DNA of 32,939 nucleotides from Verrucomicrobiales bacterium. Its GTDB lineage: Bacteria; Verrucomicrobiota; Verrucomicrobiia; Verrucomicrobiales; DEV007. The notes beneath the pieces are model-generated. The model saw only the letters and a list, made by a program, of their open reading frames with translations. It did not search any database and was not told the DNA's origin. The DNA lies in contig JARGOD010000054.1 of assembly GCA_029210205.1 (NCBI GenBank), positions 1 to 32,939 of the forward strand, read 5' to 3'. Position numbers and translations under genes: made by a program. Positions 8,668 through 16,342 of the stretch are shown here, one piece after another. Every line of letters begins with the position of its first letter. Positions within the stretch are counted from its first letter, which is position 1.

Positions 8668-11600
8668 TTAAGGTGAATCGCCTGATCGCCTCAAGACTAT
8701 CCGTAGACCATAGGCTGTCGAGCGCAAGGTCGGAGCTGCATAGTTGTTGAAGTCAGCTTTCAAGGTTCGTTCTTCAGAGGACATTGAAGAAGCTCCATAC
8801 AGAGTTTTGTTATCTGCCCTGTCGGCAGCCGAATCCTCACACCACTCCCACGCATTTCCAAGCAGATCGTAGAAGCCGAGACTATTAGGCTCAAACGAGC
8901 CCACCTCGGCTATTTGAGGGAATCCGTCGTTGTATCCCGGTATCGGCGTTTTCCTGCTTCCTAAGTTACCTCGATTCTCCTCACCGAAAAAGTTTCCAGG
9001 AGTGCCCGGGATAGGCCACTCGTTTCCCCACAGATATTGTGATCTGTAGGTGATTTTTCCAGTGTCGCGATCGAAAGACTCAACAACACCGGCCGCAAAT
9101 TTCAATTCCAGTAGACTGGGTAGCGTGTATTTGTCACCTTCACCGATCTTGTTTTTCTTTCTCTCTTCTTCAGTCAGCCAGGCGCAGAATGCATTGGCGT
9201 CATCCCAGTTTAGCATGACCGCTGCTTGATCATCGTGTAGACGCCACGGCGGCTCCGGCCAGGTCCTGTTTCTATCATCCCTGATGAATCGGCTATACTC
9301 ATCAACTGTCGTTTCATACATGCTGAGTAAAATATGAGAACCATCGACTTCGACGGGCAGGAACTTCATTCCTATGCTGTTCTCAAAAGGAGCTGGAGGC
9401 GGTGAAGCGAGATCCGCCGATTGAATGGAAGGTTGAGGAGATGACGCAGAAGCAGGTTCAGTCGTCAACGACTCCATGAGATTTCTCACTTTGGTGGCGT
9501 TCTCAAGGTCGATCGCTTTGGTTAATTCAACTTCAAGCGCTTTTAGTGACTTAGCCAAGCTCGTAGAAAGCGTTGCACTGATTTTGCTTCTTTCAGCTGT
9601 CCAGATTGCCCGAAGCTCAGTCAAGCCCTGAGGGGTATCGGCGGGGAGAGTATCGAGGGTGCTGGAGGACGCAATGCTCGTGAACGGATCTTTATCAAGT
9701 TCGAGGAGAAGAGACGGGAGCTTCTCAACCGAGATCTTTTCAGCTTCGAAAGCTTTCGCCAGGGTAAGATCACCGGCCGCGACTGCGGACTCAAAGCGCC
9801 CGTCGAGAGCGCTGAGATATTTGCCGCTGAGATCGGCAATAAGCTTTTGGCGATATTGAAGATATTTGACGAGGCGGGATTCAAGGCCGGGGATGGAGGC
9901 AAGAGGCGAAACGATTGGTGTTTCGTTCATCTTTGCTACGGCAGCTGAGTTGTTATCCTGTGGAGACTTCCCGGAGATCGGAGTATTTGCAGAGGCAGGA
10001 TCGATATCCGGCACCTTCTGATCCAGGTCTAGAACGACCCTCATACCTATCGATTCGCTGCTCGCAACCACGGCGGGGAACGACCTTGCCGAAGACATAT
10101 AAAATCCTCCGGGGACGTTCAACCACGTCGAGCCACGCACAGATCGACGGCTTTTGGACTCATCATGCCAAGTTGAAGTCCACTCCGCAACGTTTCCCGA
10201 CATGTGGTAGAGCCCAAATTTTCCGGTAGCCATTGAGTCAACCGGTGCGGTGTAGCGAGATTCGTCAGAATAATTCCTTAAATGATCTTTCGGTTTACCA
10301 TGCAAGCCAAGCCCTGCGTTTTCCTCCCCATAGCAGTTTATTGTATTGTTAGGCGGTGGCCACGTGTTACCCCATGGCCAAAGCCTTTCGAGTGCCTTGT
10401 CTTTTGATTTTGGGGTCGCAAGGGGATCCTCCAATTCTCCTATGCCGATAGCGCAACTCCACTCATGATCACTGGGAAGGCGGTAGTGTTGTCCATCGGA
10501 GAGCTTTCCTTTTGCTTTCTCGGTGTCAGTGAGCCATTCGCAAAAAGCCACTGCATTCTCGTAGTTGATATGGAGAGCCGGGTGGGAATCTTCCTGCGGA
10601 AACCGAACGTTTCCCTGCTTGATCTCGGGATTCGCATCAGTGAAGGCCCGATAGTCTTTCACACGAGTTTCCCAAATACTGAATAAAATCAGCTGCCCAT
10701 CGGAGGGGCCGCCGGTGATTGGAACCGGGACAAATTTCATGCCCAGTGAATTTTCAAAGGGAGCTTCAATGCTTGAGCTGGAGGGTGGCAAAGACTTATC
10801 GACGCCCTCCTCGATGACGACGGTCGCAAGCTGTGAGGGTGGAGCGCTGGTCGACTTTTGGAGCGTTGATGTTGCCATCGTGTCAGATCTATTTTCAGAT
10901 GCTTCTTGATTCAGATCGAGGACTGCACGGAAGCCCAGGCCGTCGCCGATCGAATTAGTGGCAGCTGATTCCCTTGATGACAGAAAATAACTGTTGGGAA
11001 CATTCACCCATCCCATGCTTCGCGTCGCTCGCAGGGTTCTGGTTTCGTCATACCAATCAGATGTCCACTCCCATGCATTGCCAAACATGTGATAGAGTCC
11101 AAACTTACCCTTTGGCATGGAGTCCACCGGGGCTGTAAAGAGAAAATCATCTGAATAACCTTTCAGAACCTTTTTTGGCTTACCCCCGGGTCCCAGTCCC
11201 TCATTTTCCTCTCCATACCAATTTGCGGTGCCATTTGGAGGTGGCCAGGTGTTACCCCACGGAAAAATTCTCCCGAGGGCTTGCCTCTTCGCTGCTGGAG
11301 TAGCGTTGGGATCTTCCATCTCTCCGATTCCGATGGCGCAACTCCACTCATGATCGGTCGGGAGTCGATAGTTCTGGCCATCGACGAGATTTCCTTTTTC
11401 CTTTTCTGTCTTCGTAAGCCACTCGCAGAATGCGACGGCGTCTTCGTAGGGTATTCTTACCGCAGGGTGTGAGTCGTCCTGGGGAAAGCGGGGTGGTCTT
11501 ATGATGATGGAAGGGTTCGCATCGGCAAACGCCCTGTAATCGCTGACACGGGTTTCCCAAGCGCTGAACAAAATGAGTTTCCCGTCGCTCGGGCCACCCG

Positions 11601-12885
11601 TGATTGGAACAGGGACGAATCTCATTCCCAGCGAATTTTCAAAGGGAGTTTTCACTCCAGCTTCATTCGACACATTAGTGCTAACGAGGGTTGTATTTCC
11701 CTTCTCTGTTTCGGCACTCTTTACCTCATCTCGAGTTTCGGGATCTTGCGCTACGACCTCGTCTCCAGTGGAAATATTGGTTGGCTCACCTTTTTTGCCA
11801 AATACGAAAAACAGCGTTGCAACAACGGCGCAAACGGTCGCAGCCAGGTAGACTTTTCCAGCGATGCTGGAATCCTTTTTCTTTACGTGCTTTGAAGCGA
11901 TCTTGCTCTTCGCTTTTGGAGTGGGTGTCTCACTCTTTTGAATCGTCTTGACCCGACTCACAGGGGCAGAGATGACGGGGTCGAGGGCCATCCTCATTGA
12001 ACTCGCCGTGTCATAGCGGTCGCTCGGGCTATATTGCATTGACTGCTGCACGATATCGTCGACACGGGGGTCCAGATCGGGTAGCAGCTCGCTCGGCGAT
12101 GGAAACTGACCTCGTGGAATTTTACCGGTCAGCATTTGATAGAGCATCACGCCAACAGCATAGAGATCGGCGCGATGATCTGGAATGCCGTCTCCATCGA
12201 TCGCTTCGGGCGCCACAAAATCGGGAGTTCCGAGCGCGACGTTCGACATCGTTAAAGCAGGCTTGTCCTGTTCGTCGCCATCACTCAAAACTTTGGCGAG
12301 TCCGAAATCGGCAATCTTCACTTGCCCCTCTTGATTCAGCAAAATATTCGCCGGTTTAATGTCACGGTGAATGATTCCTCTAGCATGCGCATACTCGAGG
12401 GCGTCGAGGACATGGGCCGTGATCGAAAGGGCGTATTCCTGGGAAATCGAACCTCCGTTTTCACGGAGGTACTGGTGAATATCCATCCCTTCAACAAACT
12501 CCATCACGAAGTAGAGTTGTCCCTCCGAGGTTTCCCCGAAATCGAAAACCGAAACGATCGATGAGTGACTGAATTTAGCCATTGCCTGAGCCTCAAGCTC
12601 AAATCGTTCTGCAAACTTTAACTCGTCGTCGCCCCCCTGTGTGAGGGTCTCGGGGAGAACTTTGATCGCCACATCCCGATCAAGGCGAATTTGCTTTGCC
12701 CGGTAGACGGCTCCCATGCCGCCTCTACCCAGAAAGCCGCTTATCTCATATTGAGGGAGCATTGTCTGGAGCTCCTCTGGAGTTGGAGGCTCCCAACCAG
12801 CTCCGGATGCAGTCGAGGCGTTACTCATGGCAGGTCGATTGGCATTTCTAGATGGAAACTCAGTAGGTGGTTTGTGTCCAACCAT
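8668..12885 (-). CDS. Transmembrane Ser/Thr protein kinase with three SUMF1 (FGE-sulfatase) domains
   Basis: A 1405-residue protein. The N-terminal Hanks-type kinase has the glycine loop GRGGMGAVY (53-61), VAIKVL with K75, HRDIKPAN (173-180), DFG (193-195) and APEA, so it should be active. A basic linker leads to one membrane segment (about 343-363). The kinase is therefore cytoplasmic and the remainder periplasmic. SUMF1 domains follow at about 413-658, 708-955 and 1166-1399 (PFENSLGM, WPWGNTWPPP, GNAWEWT), with an alpha-helical stretch at 995-1140. The paired cysteines of true formylglycine-generating enzyme are absent, so these domains are probably ligand-binding or structural. Two starts are possible. 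I chose the ATG at 12883-12885, preceded by AGGAC at short spacing. The ATG at 12826-12828 (MSNASTASG) also gives a typical kinase N-terminus. The gene is divergent from the small membrane-protein genes. Confidence 0.93.
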   Translation of the reverse strand: MVGHKPPTEFPSRNANRPAMSNASTASGAGWEPPTPEELQTMLPQYEISGFLGRGGMGAVYRAKQIRLDRDVAIKVLPETLTQGGDDELKFAERFELEAQAMAKFSHSSIVSVFDFGETSEGQLYFVMEFVEGMDIHQYLRENGGSISQEYALSITAHVLDALEYAHARGIIHRDIKPANILLNQEGQVKIADFGLAKVLSDGDEQDKPALTMSNVALGTPDFVAPEAIDGDGIPDHRADLYAVGVMLYQMLTGKIPRGQFPSPSELLPDLDPRVDDIVQQSMQYSPSDRYDTASSMRMALDPVISAPVSRVKTIQKSETPTPKAKSKIASKHVKKKDSSIAGKVYLAATVCAVVATLFFVFGKKGEPTNISTGDEVVAQDPETRDEVKSAETEKGNTTLVSTNVSNEAGVKTPFENSLGMRFVPVPITGGPSDGKLILFSAWETRVSDYRAFADANPSIIIRPPRFPQDDSHPAVRIPYEDAVAFCEWLTKTEKEKGNLVDGQNYRLPTDHEWSCAIGIGEMEDPNATPAAKRQALGRIFPWGNTWPPPNGTANWYGEENEGLGPGGKPKKVLKGYSDDFLFTAPVDSMPKGKFGLYHMFGNAWEWTSDWYDETRTLRATRSMGWVNVPNSYFLSSRESAATNSIGDGLGFRAVLDLNQEASENRSDTMATSTLQKSTSAPPSQLATVVIEEGVDKSLPPSSSSIEAPFENSLGMKFVPVPITGGPSDGQLILFSIWETRVKDYRAFTDANPEIKQGNVRFPQEDSHPALHINYENAVAFCEWLTDTEKAKGKLSDGQHYRLPSDHEWSCAIGIGELEDPLATPKSKDKALERLWPWGNTWPPPNNTINCYGEENAGLGLHGKPKDHLRNYSDESRYTAPVDSMATGKFGLYHMSGNVAEWTSTWHDESKSRRSVRGSTWLNVPGGFYMSSARSFPAVVASSESIGMRVVLDLDQKVPDIDPASANTPISGKSPQDNNSAAVAKMNETPIVSPLASIPGLESRLVKYLQYRQKLIADLSGKYLSALDGRFESAVAAGDLTLAKAFEAEKISVEKLPSLLLELDKDPFTSIASSSTLDTLPADTPQGLTELRAIWTAERSKISATLSTSLAKSLKALEVELTKAIDLENATKVRNLMESLTTEPASASSPQPSIQSADLASPPPAPFENSIGMKFLPVEVDGSHILLSMYETTVDEYSRFIRDDRNRTWPEPPWRLHDDQAAVMLNWDDANAFCAWLTEEERKKNKIGEGDKYTLPSLLELKFAAGVVESFDRDTGKITYRSQYLWGNEWPIPGTPGNFFGEENRGNLGSRKTPIPGYNDGFPQIAEVGSFEPNSLGFYDLLGNAWEWCEDSAADRADNKTLYGASSMSSEERTLKADFNNYAAPTLRSTAYGLRIVLRRSGDSP
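10021..11646 (-). repeat. Internal tandem duplication of a SUMF1 domain inside the kinase gene
   Basis: The segments 10906-11646 and 10021-10761, each about 741 bp, encode near-identical SUMF1 domains (residues 414-660 and 709-955). The first 45 residues of each copy differ at only five positions. The underlying DNA is also visibly similar, for example around 11590-11640 and 10705-10755. The third SUMF1 domain (8689-9390) is clearly more divergent. This indicates a relatively recent in-frame duplication of one domain. Confidence 0.85.
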
Positions 12886-12957
12886 TTTGTCCTACCACAG
12901 TCTATGCACTTTGCGAAGGAACGTGTTTTCGCCTTCGCCCCATCTAGTTCTCGCAAG

Positions 12958-13095
12958 ATGCCAAAAAAGAAGAGAAGTCCGCCTTTCGGGATTCATCCGG
13001 TAGGGCATTATGTATCGAGGAAATCGATGTTAGATGAAAAACAATCGATTCGAGGAATGCGCGATTTATGGGCACTGTTCTCTTGTTGCTCATGA
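12958..13095 (+). CDS. Possible 45-residue basic small protein overlapping the next gene by ATGA
   Basis: An ATG at 12958 opens a 45-codon frame beginning MPKKKRSPPFGIHPVGHYVS and ending in a TGA that overlaps the ATG of the following membrane-protein gene in the sequence ATGA (13092-13095). That overlap is the usual mark of translational coupling. The peptide is basic at its N-terminus and ends LWALFSCCS. I do not recognise it. The frame stays open further upstream into the antisense of the kinase gene, so it may be fortuitous. Confidence 0.25.
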   Translation: MPKKKRSPPFGIHPVGHYVSRKSMLDEKQSIRGMRDLWALFSCCS

Positions 13096-13535
13096 GCGAA
13101 GATCGTAAAACAGCCCTATTCTCCATCTTCGCCTTTGGGCTTATCGCGTTCTGTTTTGTTCTCCTCCTTCAGCAGATCGTCCTTTCTCAGAAGCTCTGGC
13201 ATGAGATCCCAAGAGTGTTCGCGGGGCTCCTCGCTCCCGTCCCAATTGCGGTCTTCCTCGGCTTTGTCTTTGCGAACCGCTCCGGTGATTCGCCGCTCGA
13301 CCCGAAGCCGGCTCTGATGACGGCGGTCCTTTTCTTGACGATTTTTGCGGTCATCGGAATCGGAATGCTGAGCGGAGCAGTGGGGAGAGCGATCGGGATG
13401 GGGCCCGTCATCACTCAGGCGGCGGTGTTTTCCTCCTCACTCATCAACATGACTTTTGCGAAGAATCCGCTTCTCGCCTCACTCCTGAGCGGAGTCAGCA
13501 TAGGCCTCACTGTTTTCGTCATTTTTCTCACCTGA
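13092..13535 (+). CDS. Small polytopic membrane protein of unknown function
   Basis: A 147-residue protein starting MSEDRKTALF. Hydrophobic segments lie at about 9-30, 42-61, 74-97 and 126-146, with one further weak segment near 100-120, so four or five membrane spans are likely. A short polar loop (ANRSGDSPLDPKP, about 61-73) separates the second and third. The glycine-rich stretch GMLSGAVGRAIGMGP suggests tight helix packing, but I recognise no family. I chose the ATG at 13092 because it overlaps an upstream stop codon and gives a normal polar N-terminus. An in-frame ATG at 13068 would add MGTVLLLL. No clear Shine-Dalgarno sequence is present at either. The next gene starts 28 bp after the stop on the same strand and is also a small membrane protein, so the two are probably co-transcribed and may act together. 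Confidence 0.7.
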   Translation: MSEDRKTALFSIFAFGLIAFCFVLLLQQIVLSQKLWHEIPRVFAGLLAPVPIAVFLGFVFANRSGDSPLDPKPALMTAVLFLTIFAVIGIGMLSGAVGRAIGMGPVITQAAVFSSSLINMTFAKNPLLASLLSGVSIGLTVFVIFLT

Positions 13536-13563
13536 ACTTAATCCTAACTAAACTACTAATCCT

Positions 13564-14004
13564 ATGAAACGTAATAAACTGTTCAAGCTCCAGGGACTGC
13601 TCGCGATCTTTTTGATCATCATTGCGACGGTGCAGACTGCTCTTCAATCTACCGGCGTTGATCTTCTCAAGATCGCGATTGCCCCCTTTGGGGCAGTCTC
13701 TCTCCTCCTCTTCGCCTTTTTTGTCTACAATCGGAAACGCGGTGAACTCGACGATGAGGAAACCTTTTCTGTGAGCCGTGTTTTGATCAATTTCGGCCTC
13801 GTCATCCTCTGCGGTGTCGTCGTGATTTTTCTGACCTCATTGATCGACGATCTCACGAGTACGCTCGACCGAGTGCTGTTCTGCTTCTCTATGCTGATTG
13901 CTGCGGTTCTCTTTCTCTATGAGAAGATTCGCAGCTTTCGCTCCATGGCGATCCTCACCGGGATTGGGGAAGGGGCCGCGATCCTGCTGCTATTCTTTCG
14001 CTAG
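13564..14004 (+). CDS. Small polytopic membrane protein of unknown function
   Basis: A 146-residue protein starting MKRNKLFKLQ. Predicted spans are about 10-28, 36-55, 73-93, 103-119 and 128-145. A charged, acidic loop (YNRKRGELDDEETFS, about 55-69) lies between spans two and three. The N-terminal Lys/Arg cluster suggests a cytoplasmic N-terminus. I see no recognisable domain or catalytic motif. It follows the previous membrane-protein gene by 28 bp with no terminator between, and a strong hairpin lies 17 bp after its stop, so the pair forms a compact two-gene unit. The leader is AT-rich with no Shine-Dalgarno sequence. Confidence 0.7.
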   Translation: MKRNKLFKLQGLLAIFLIIIATVQTALQSTGVDLLKIAIAPFGAVSLLLFAFFVYNRKRGELDDEETFSVSRVLINFGLVILCGVVVIFLTSLIDDLTSTLDRVLFCFSMLIAAVLFLYEKIRSFRSMAILTGIGEGAAILLLFFR

Positions 14005-14021
14005 GTCCTGGATCGCTCTTT

Positions 14022-14046
14022 CTCCCTCCGTTGCGGACGGAGGGAG
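14022..14046. terminator. Perfect 10-bp hairpin between convergent genes (bidirectional terminator)
   Basis: CTCCCTCCGT (14022-14031) pairs fully with ACGGAGGGAG (14037-14046) around a five-base loop. It lies 17 bp after the stop of the plus-strand membrane-protein gene and just beyond the stop of the minus-strand ceramidase-like gene. No T-run follows on either strand, so it is a GC-rich hairpin without a classic tail. Its core matches the terminator at 21964-22000 at 16 of 17 bases. Confidence 0.65.
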
Positions 14047-14047
14047 A

Positions 14048-16168
14048 CTAAGGTGTGGTGTTCGTTTTCTGAAAAACCTCCCTGATCGTTTCGGCGCTGA
14101 GCGCTCGATCAAAGACTGCGATCTCGTCGATGCGGCCTTCAAAGTTGGTCTCGTGGCTGCTGCTTCCGCCGAAAAAGAGCGTGTCGAAAGATGGTGTCTC
14201 CAGGTTCTGGCCGCTGTGTGTAATCAGATGGTTTCCGTTTAGAAAGAGATAGAAGGAGTGTCCCGAGCGGGCAACGGCGAGATGGTTCCAGGTCCAGCGC
14301 TCCACCTTTCCAACCTCGAGCCGGTGCAGGCCTGATTTGGCTGTCTGGTAGCTGAAATAGCGATTTCCGTCGTTGTGATCGTGGAGGGCCAAGTGATCCC
14401 CGTCGAGCGTAGAGCCAAAATCTTTGCGGCGTGAGAAGAGCCACTCTGAAGTGCGAATTTTTCCGTGGGCGGTGCCACTCCAGAACCAGAGAGAAACGGT
14501 GTAATCATTCTGTGTGAAATCAGGAAGTCGAGCCGCCAATCGATCTCCCGCAAAATGGACGGAGCGGTTCATGCCGCCGTCGGAAAATTGCTCGGATTCC
14601 GGGCCGGGGAGAAAGAAGCAGACCTGAGGCTCGTAAATTGCGTCGTTCTCGTAGCGGGACGCATCAATAGCACGCGGTCCGGAAAACTCATTGAGCCTCC
14701 AGTAGGCTTTCGGATTGAGGGACAGGATGTGATGCGCGGCGGGTCCATGACCGGGGCGGCGATCCGTGCGTGGTTTTCCGGTCACGCTTTCCAACAAAGC
14801 GACTGCGGCTCCGACTATCTTGGGCTCGGCCTCGACTTCGAGTCCGGCGGAGCGTGCCGGCCAGGTGTTGTAGCCGCCAAGGAGATGTTGCTCGGGCGGG
14901 GGGATATAACCGTCACCACCGTTGGCAAGCTCGATCACCATGGTATGCGGAGTCGGACTGGCGTTTTTTATTTTCAAACCGGAGATCGCATAGGTCTCGT
15001 TTGGGGTCGTTGCGATGGAGATGTCTTCTCCAAATAGGAGTCCCTGGACGACAATCTCGGTTTCCTTCAGCTCGTGCAAAATAATCTGTTCGCGGGCGTA
15101 GACCTCGGGCTTCGTTTTTATGGGGCGGTCACCCATTTCTGCGACGACTTTTTGAGCCCATTCGAGACGCTGCTGATCGGGGACACGGTAGGAAAGCGTC
15201 ATGCGGGTTTCTGACATTGCGATCGATTCGGGGATTTCGTAGTCGATCTCGGCATAGGCTTTCATCGCAAGATCAATCATCCCGGAGGTATAGTCTTCGA
15301 TCGTGGTTTTGTTGCCGGCGCGGTCGGAAGATTCTTCGTAATCATGCCTCCAGATATCGCCGCTGCATCCGTGAGACATCATCGCGACAAAAGTGCTTTT
15401 ATCAGGAGCGATCCGCTCTTTCAATCCGTCGGAGAAAAGTCCGAAATAGTCGGGGCTGATGTCACGATCCCCGAAGTAGTGCATTGAGAAATTCGCGAGG
15501 AGTCCGATTGGCTCGCCTTCGGCGCTCTCGACTGAAATCATTGTGAGCATGGGATCCTCGGGACCACTCTTGCCCGTGACATGATCGTAGTTCGTCGCCG
15601 CATGCATGTTAGCGCGGACGGATCGGTTCCCGAAGGGATCTTCCTGCATGTGGTCGGGGTGAATGATCCAGCGGCGCAGGGCTGTGAAATCCCCTGCATC
15701 AATCTCGCCCCAGCCAATGCGGGCGGGCTGCATTTTCCCCAGAGGAGCAAGGATCGCTTCGACGAGCTTCTTCGTGAGAAACAGCGAATAGACCGGATCC
15801 GCGTCGGTCCCGAGCGCCCCCATGCAGGAGGGCGCGGTATGCGTGTGGGTCGCGGAAATGAGGATGTGGTCGGTCGGAATGTTGCTCTTCTCCGCCGCCA
15901 TCGCTTTCGCTTTGTCGAGGAGGTCGCGCGGCATCATGCAACTGTCGACAACGACGATAACAAGATTTTCCTTCCCGTCGGAAAAAGCGAGAGAGCGTGC
16001 GTGGATCGGACGTTTGACGACTTCGATGGAGCGGCTCGTCATCCCGCCGTTCACAAGGACTGGCAATTGCTTGGGCGTGACGTCGGTGATGGCGCTCCCG
16101 GCCGTGAATTGGGCGTGAGTGAGTGAAGGGAGCAGGGAGAAAATGAGAAGAGTCACAAACGCACGCAT
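14048..16168 (-). CDS. Secreted neutral/alkaline ceramidase-like hydrolase with C-terminal LamG domain
   Basis: A 706-residue protein with a signal peptide (about 1-19, ending THAQ). Residues about 22-470 match the catalytic region of the neutral/alkaline non-lysosomal ceramidase family (PF04734): GSAITDVTP near the start, the zinc-binding ATHTHTAPS with H108 and H110, and SHGCSGDIW further on. In that family the metal activates water to cleave the amide of N-acyl sphingosine. PVC genomes carry many such proteins whose true substrates are unknown. Residues about 490-702 form a LamG/concanavalin-like domain (AYWRLNE, NDYTVSLWFW, WNHLAVARSG, GRIDEIAVFDRALS), probably for glycan or surface binding. 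The domain replaces the usual ceramidase C-terminal Ig-like region. The gene lies 174 bp downstream of the sulfatase on the same strand and converges on the membrane-protein pair. No Shine-Dalgarno sequence precedes the ATG. Confidence 0.87.
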   Translation of the reverse strand: MRAFVTLLIFSLLPSLTHAQFTAGSAITDVTPKQLPVLVNGGMTSRSIEVVKRPIHARSLAFSDGKENLVIVVVDSCMMPRDLLDKAKAMAAEKSNIPTDHILISATHTHTAPSCMGALGTDADPVYSLFLTKKLVEAILAPLGKMQPARIGWGEIDAGDFTALRRWIIHPDHMQEDPFGNRSVRANMHAATNYDHVTGKSGPEDPMLTMISVESAEGEPIGLLANFSMHYFGDRDISPDYFGLFSDGLKERIAPDKSTFVAMMSHGCSGDIWRHDYEESSDRAGNKTTIEDYTSGMIDLAMKAYAEIDYEIPESIAMSETRMTLSYRVPDQQRLEWAQKVVAEMGDRPIKTKPEVYAREQIILHELKETEIVVQGLLFGEDISIATTPNETYAISGLKIKNASPTPHTMVIELANGGDGYIPPPEQHLLGGYNTWPARSAGLEVEAEPKIVGAAVALLESVTGKPRTDRRPGHGPAAHHILSLNPKAYWRLNEFSGPRAIDASRYENDAIYEPQVCFFLPGPESEQFSDGGMNRSVHFAGDRLAARLPDFTQNDYTVSLWFWSGTAHGKIRTSEWLFSRRKDFGSTLDGDHLALHDHNDGNRYFSYQTAKSGLHRLEVGKVERWTWNHLAVARSGHSFYLFLNGNHLITHSGQNLETPSFDTLFFGGSSSHETNFEGRIDEIAVFDRALSAETIREVFQKTNTTP

Positions 16169-16251
16169 GGTGCGAGCTTAGGATGATCCAGCAGTACACA
16201 GCAATTCCCGTGCTGGCGCATTCAGGTGCTGCGGAGACGGGTCGAGGTAGT

Positions 16252-16312
16252 GGTGATTTGAAGTCGCCACTTGATCAAGCCTGTCTACTCCAAGTGGCGA
16301 ATATAATTCACC
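16252..16312. promoter_or_regulatory. Long inverted repeat between sulfatase and ceramidase-like genes
   Basis: TCGCCACTTG (16264-16273) and CAAGTGGCGA (16291-16300) are perfect 10-bp arms around a 17-base spacer. Outer arms GGTGA (16252-16256) and TCACC (16308-16312) extend the dyad through an imperfect middle. No T-run follows on either strand, which argues against a simple terminator. It may be an mRNA processing or attenuation hairpin, or an operator for the ceramidase-like gene. Confidence 0.5.
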
Positions 16313-16342
16313 CCGCCGCTTCCCGAAAAGACCGCGCGAAGC

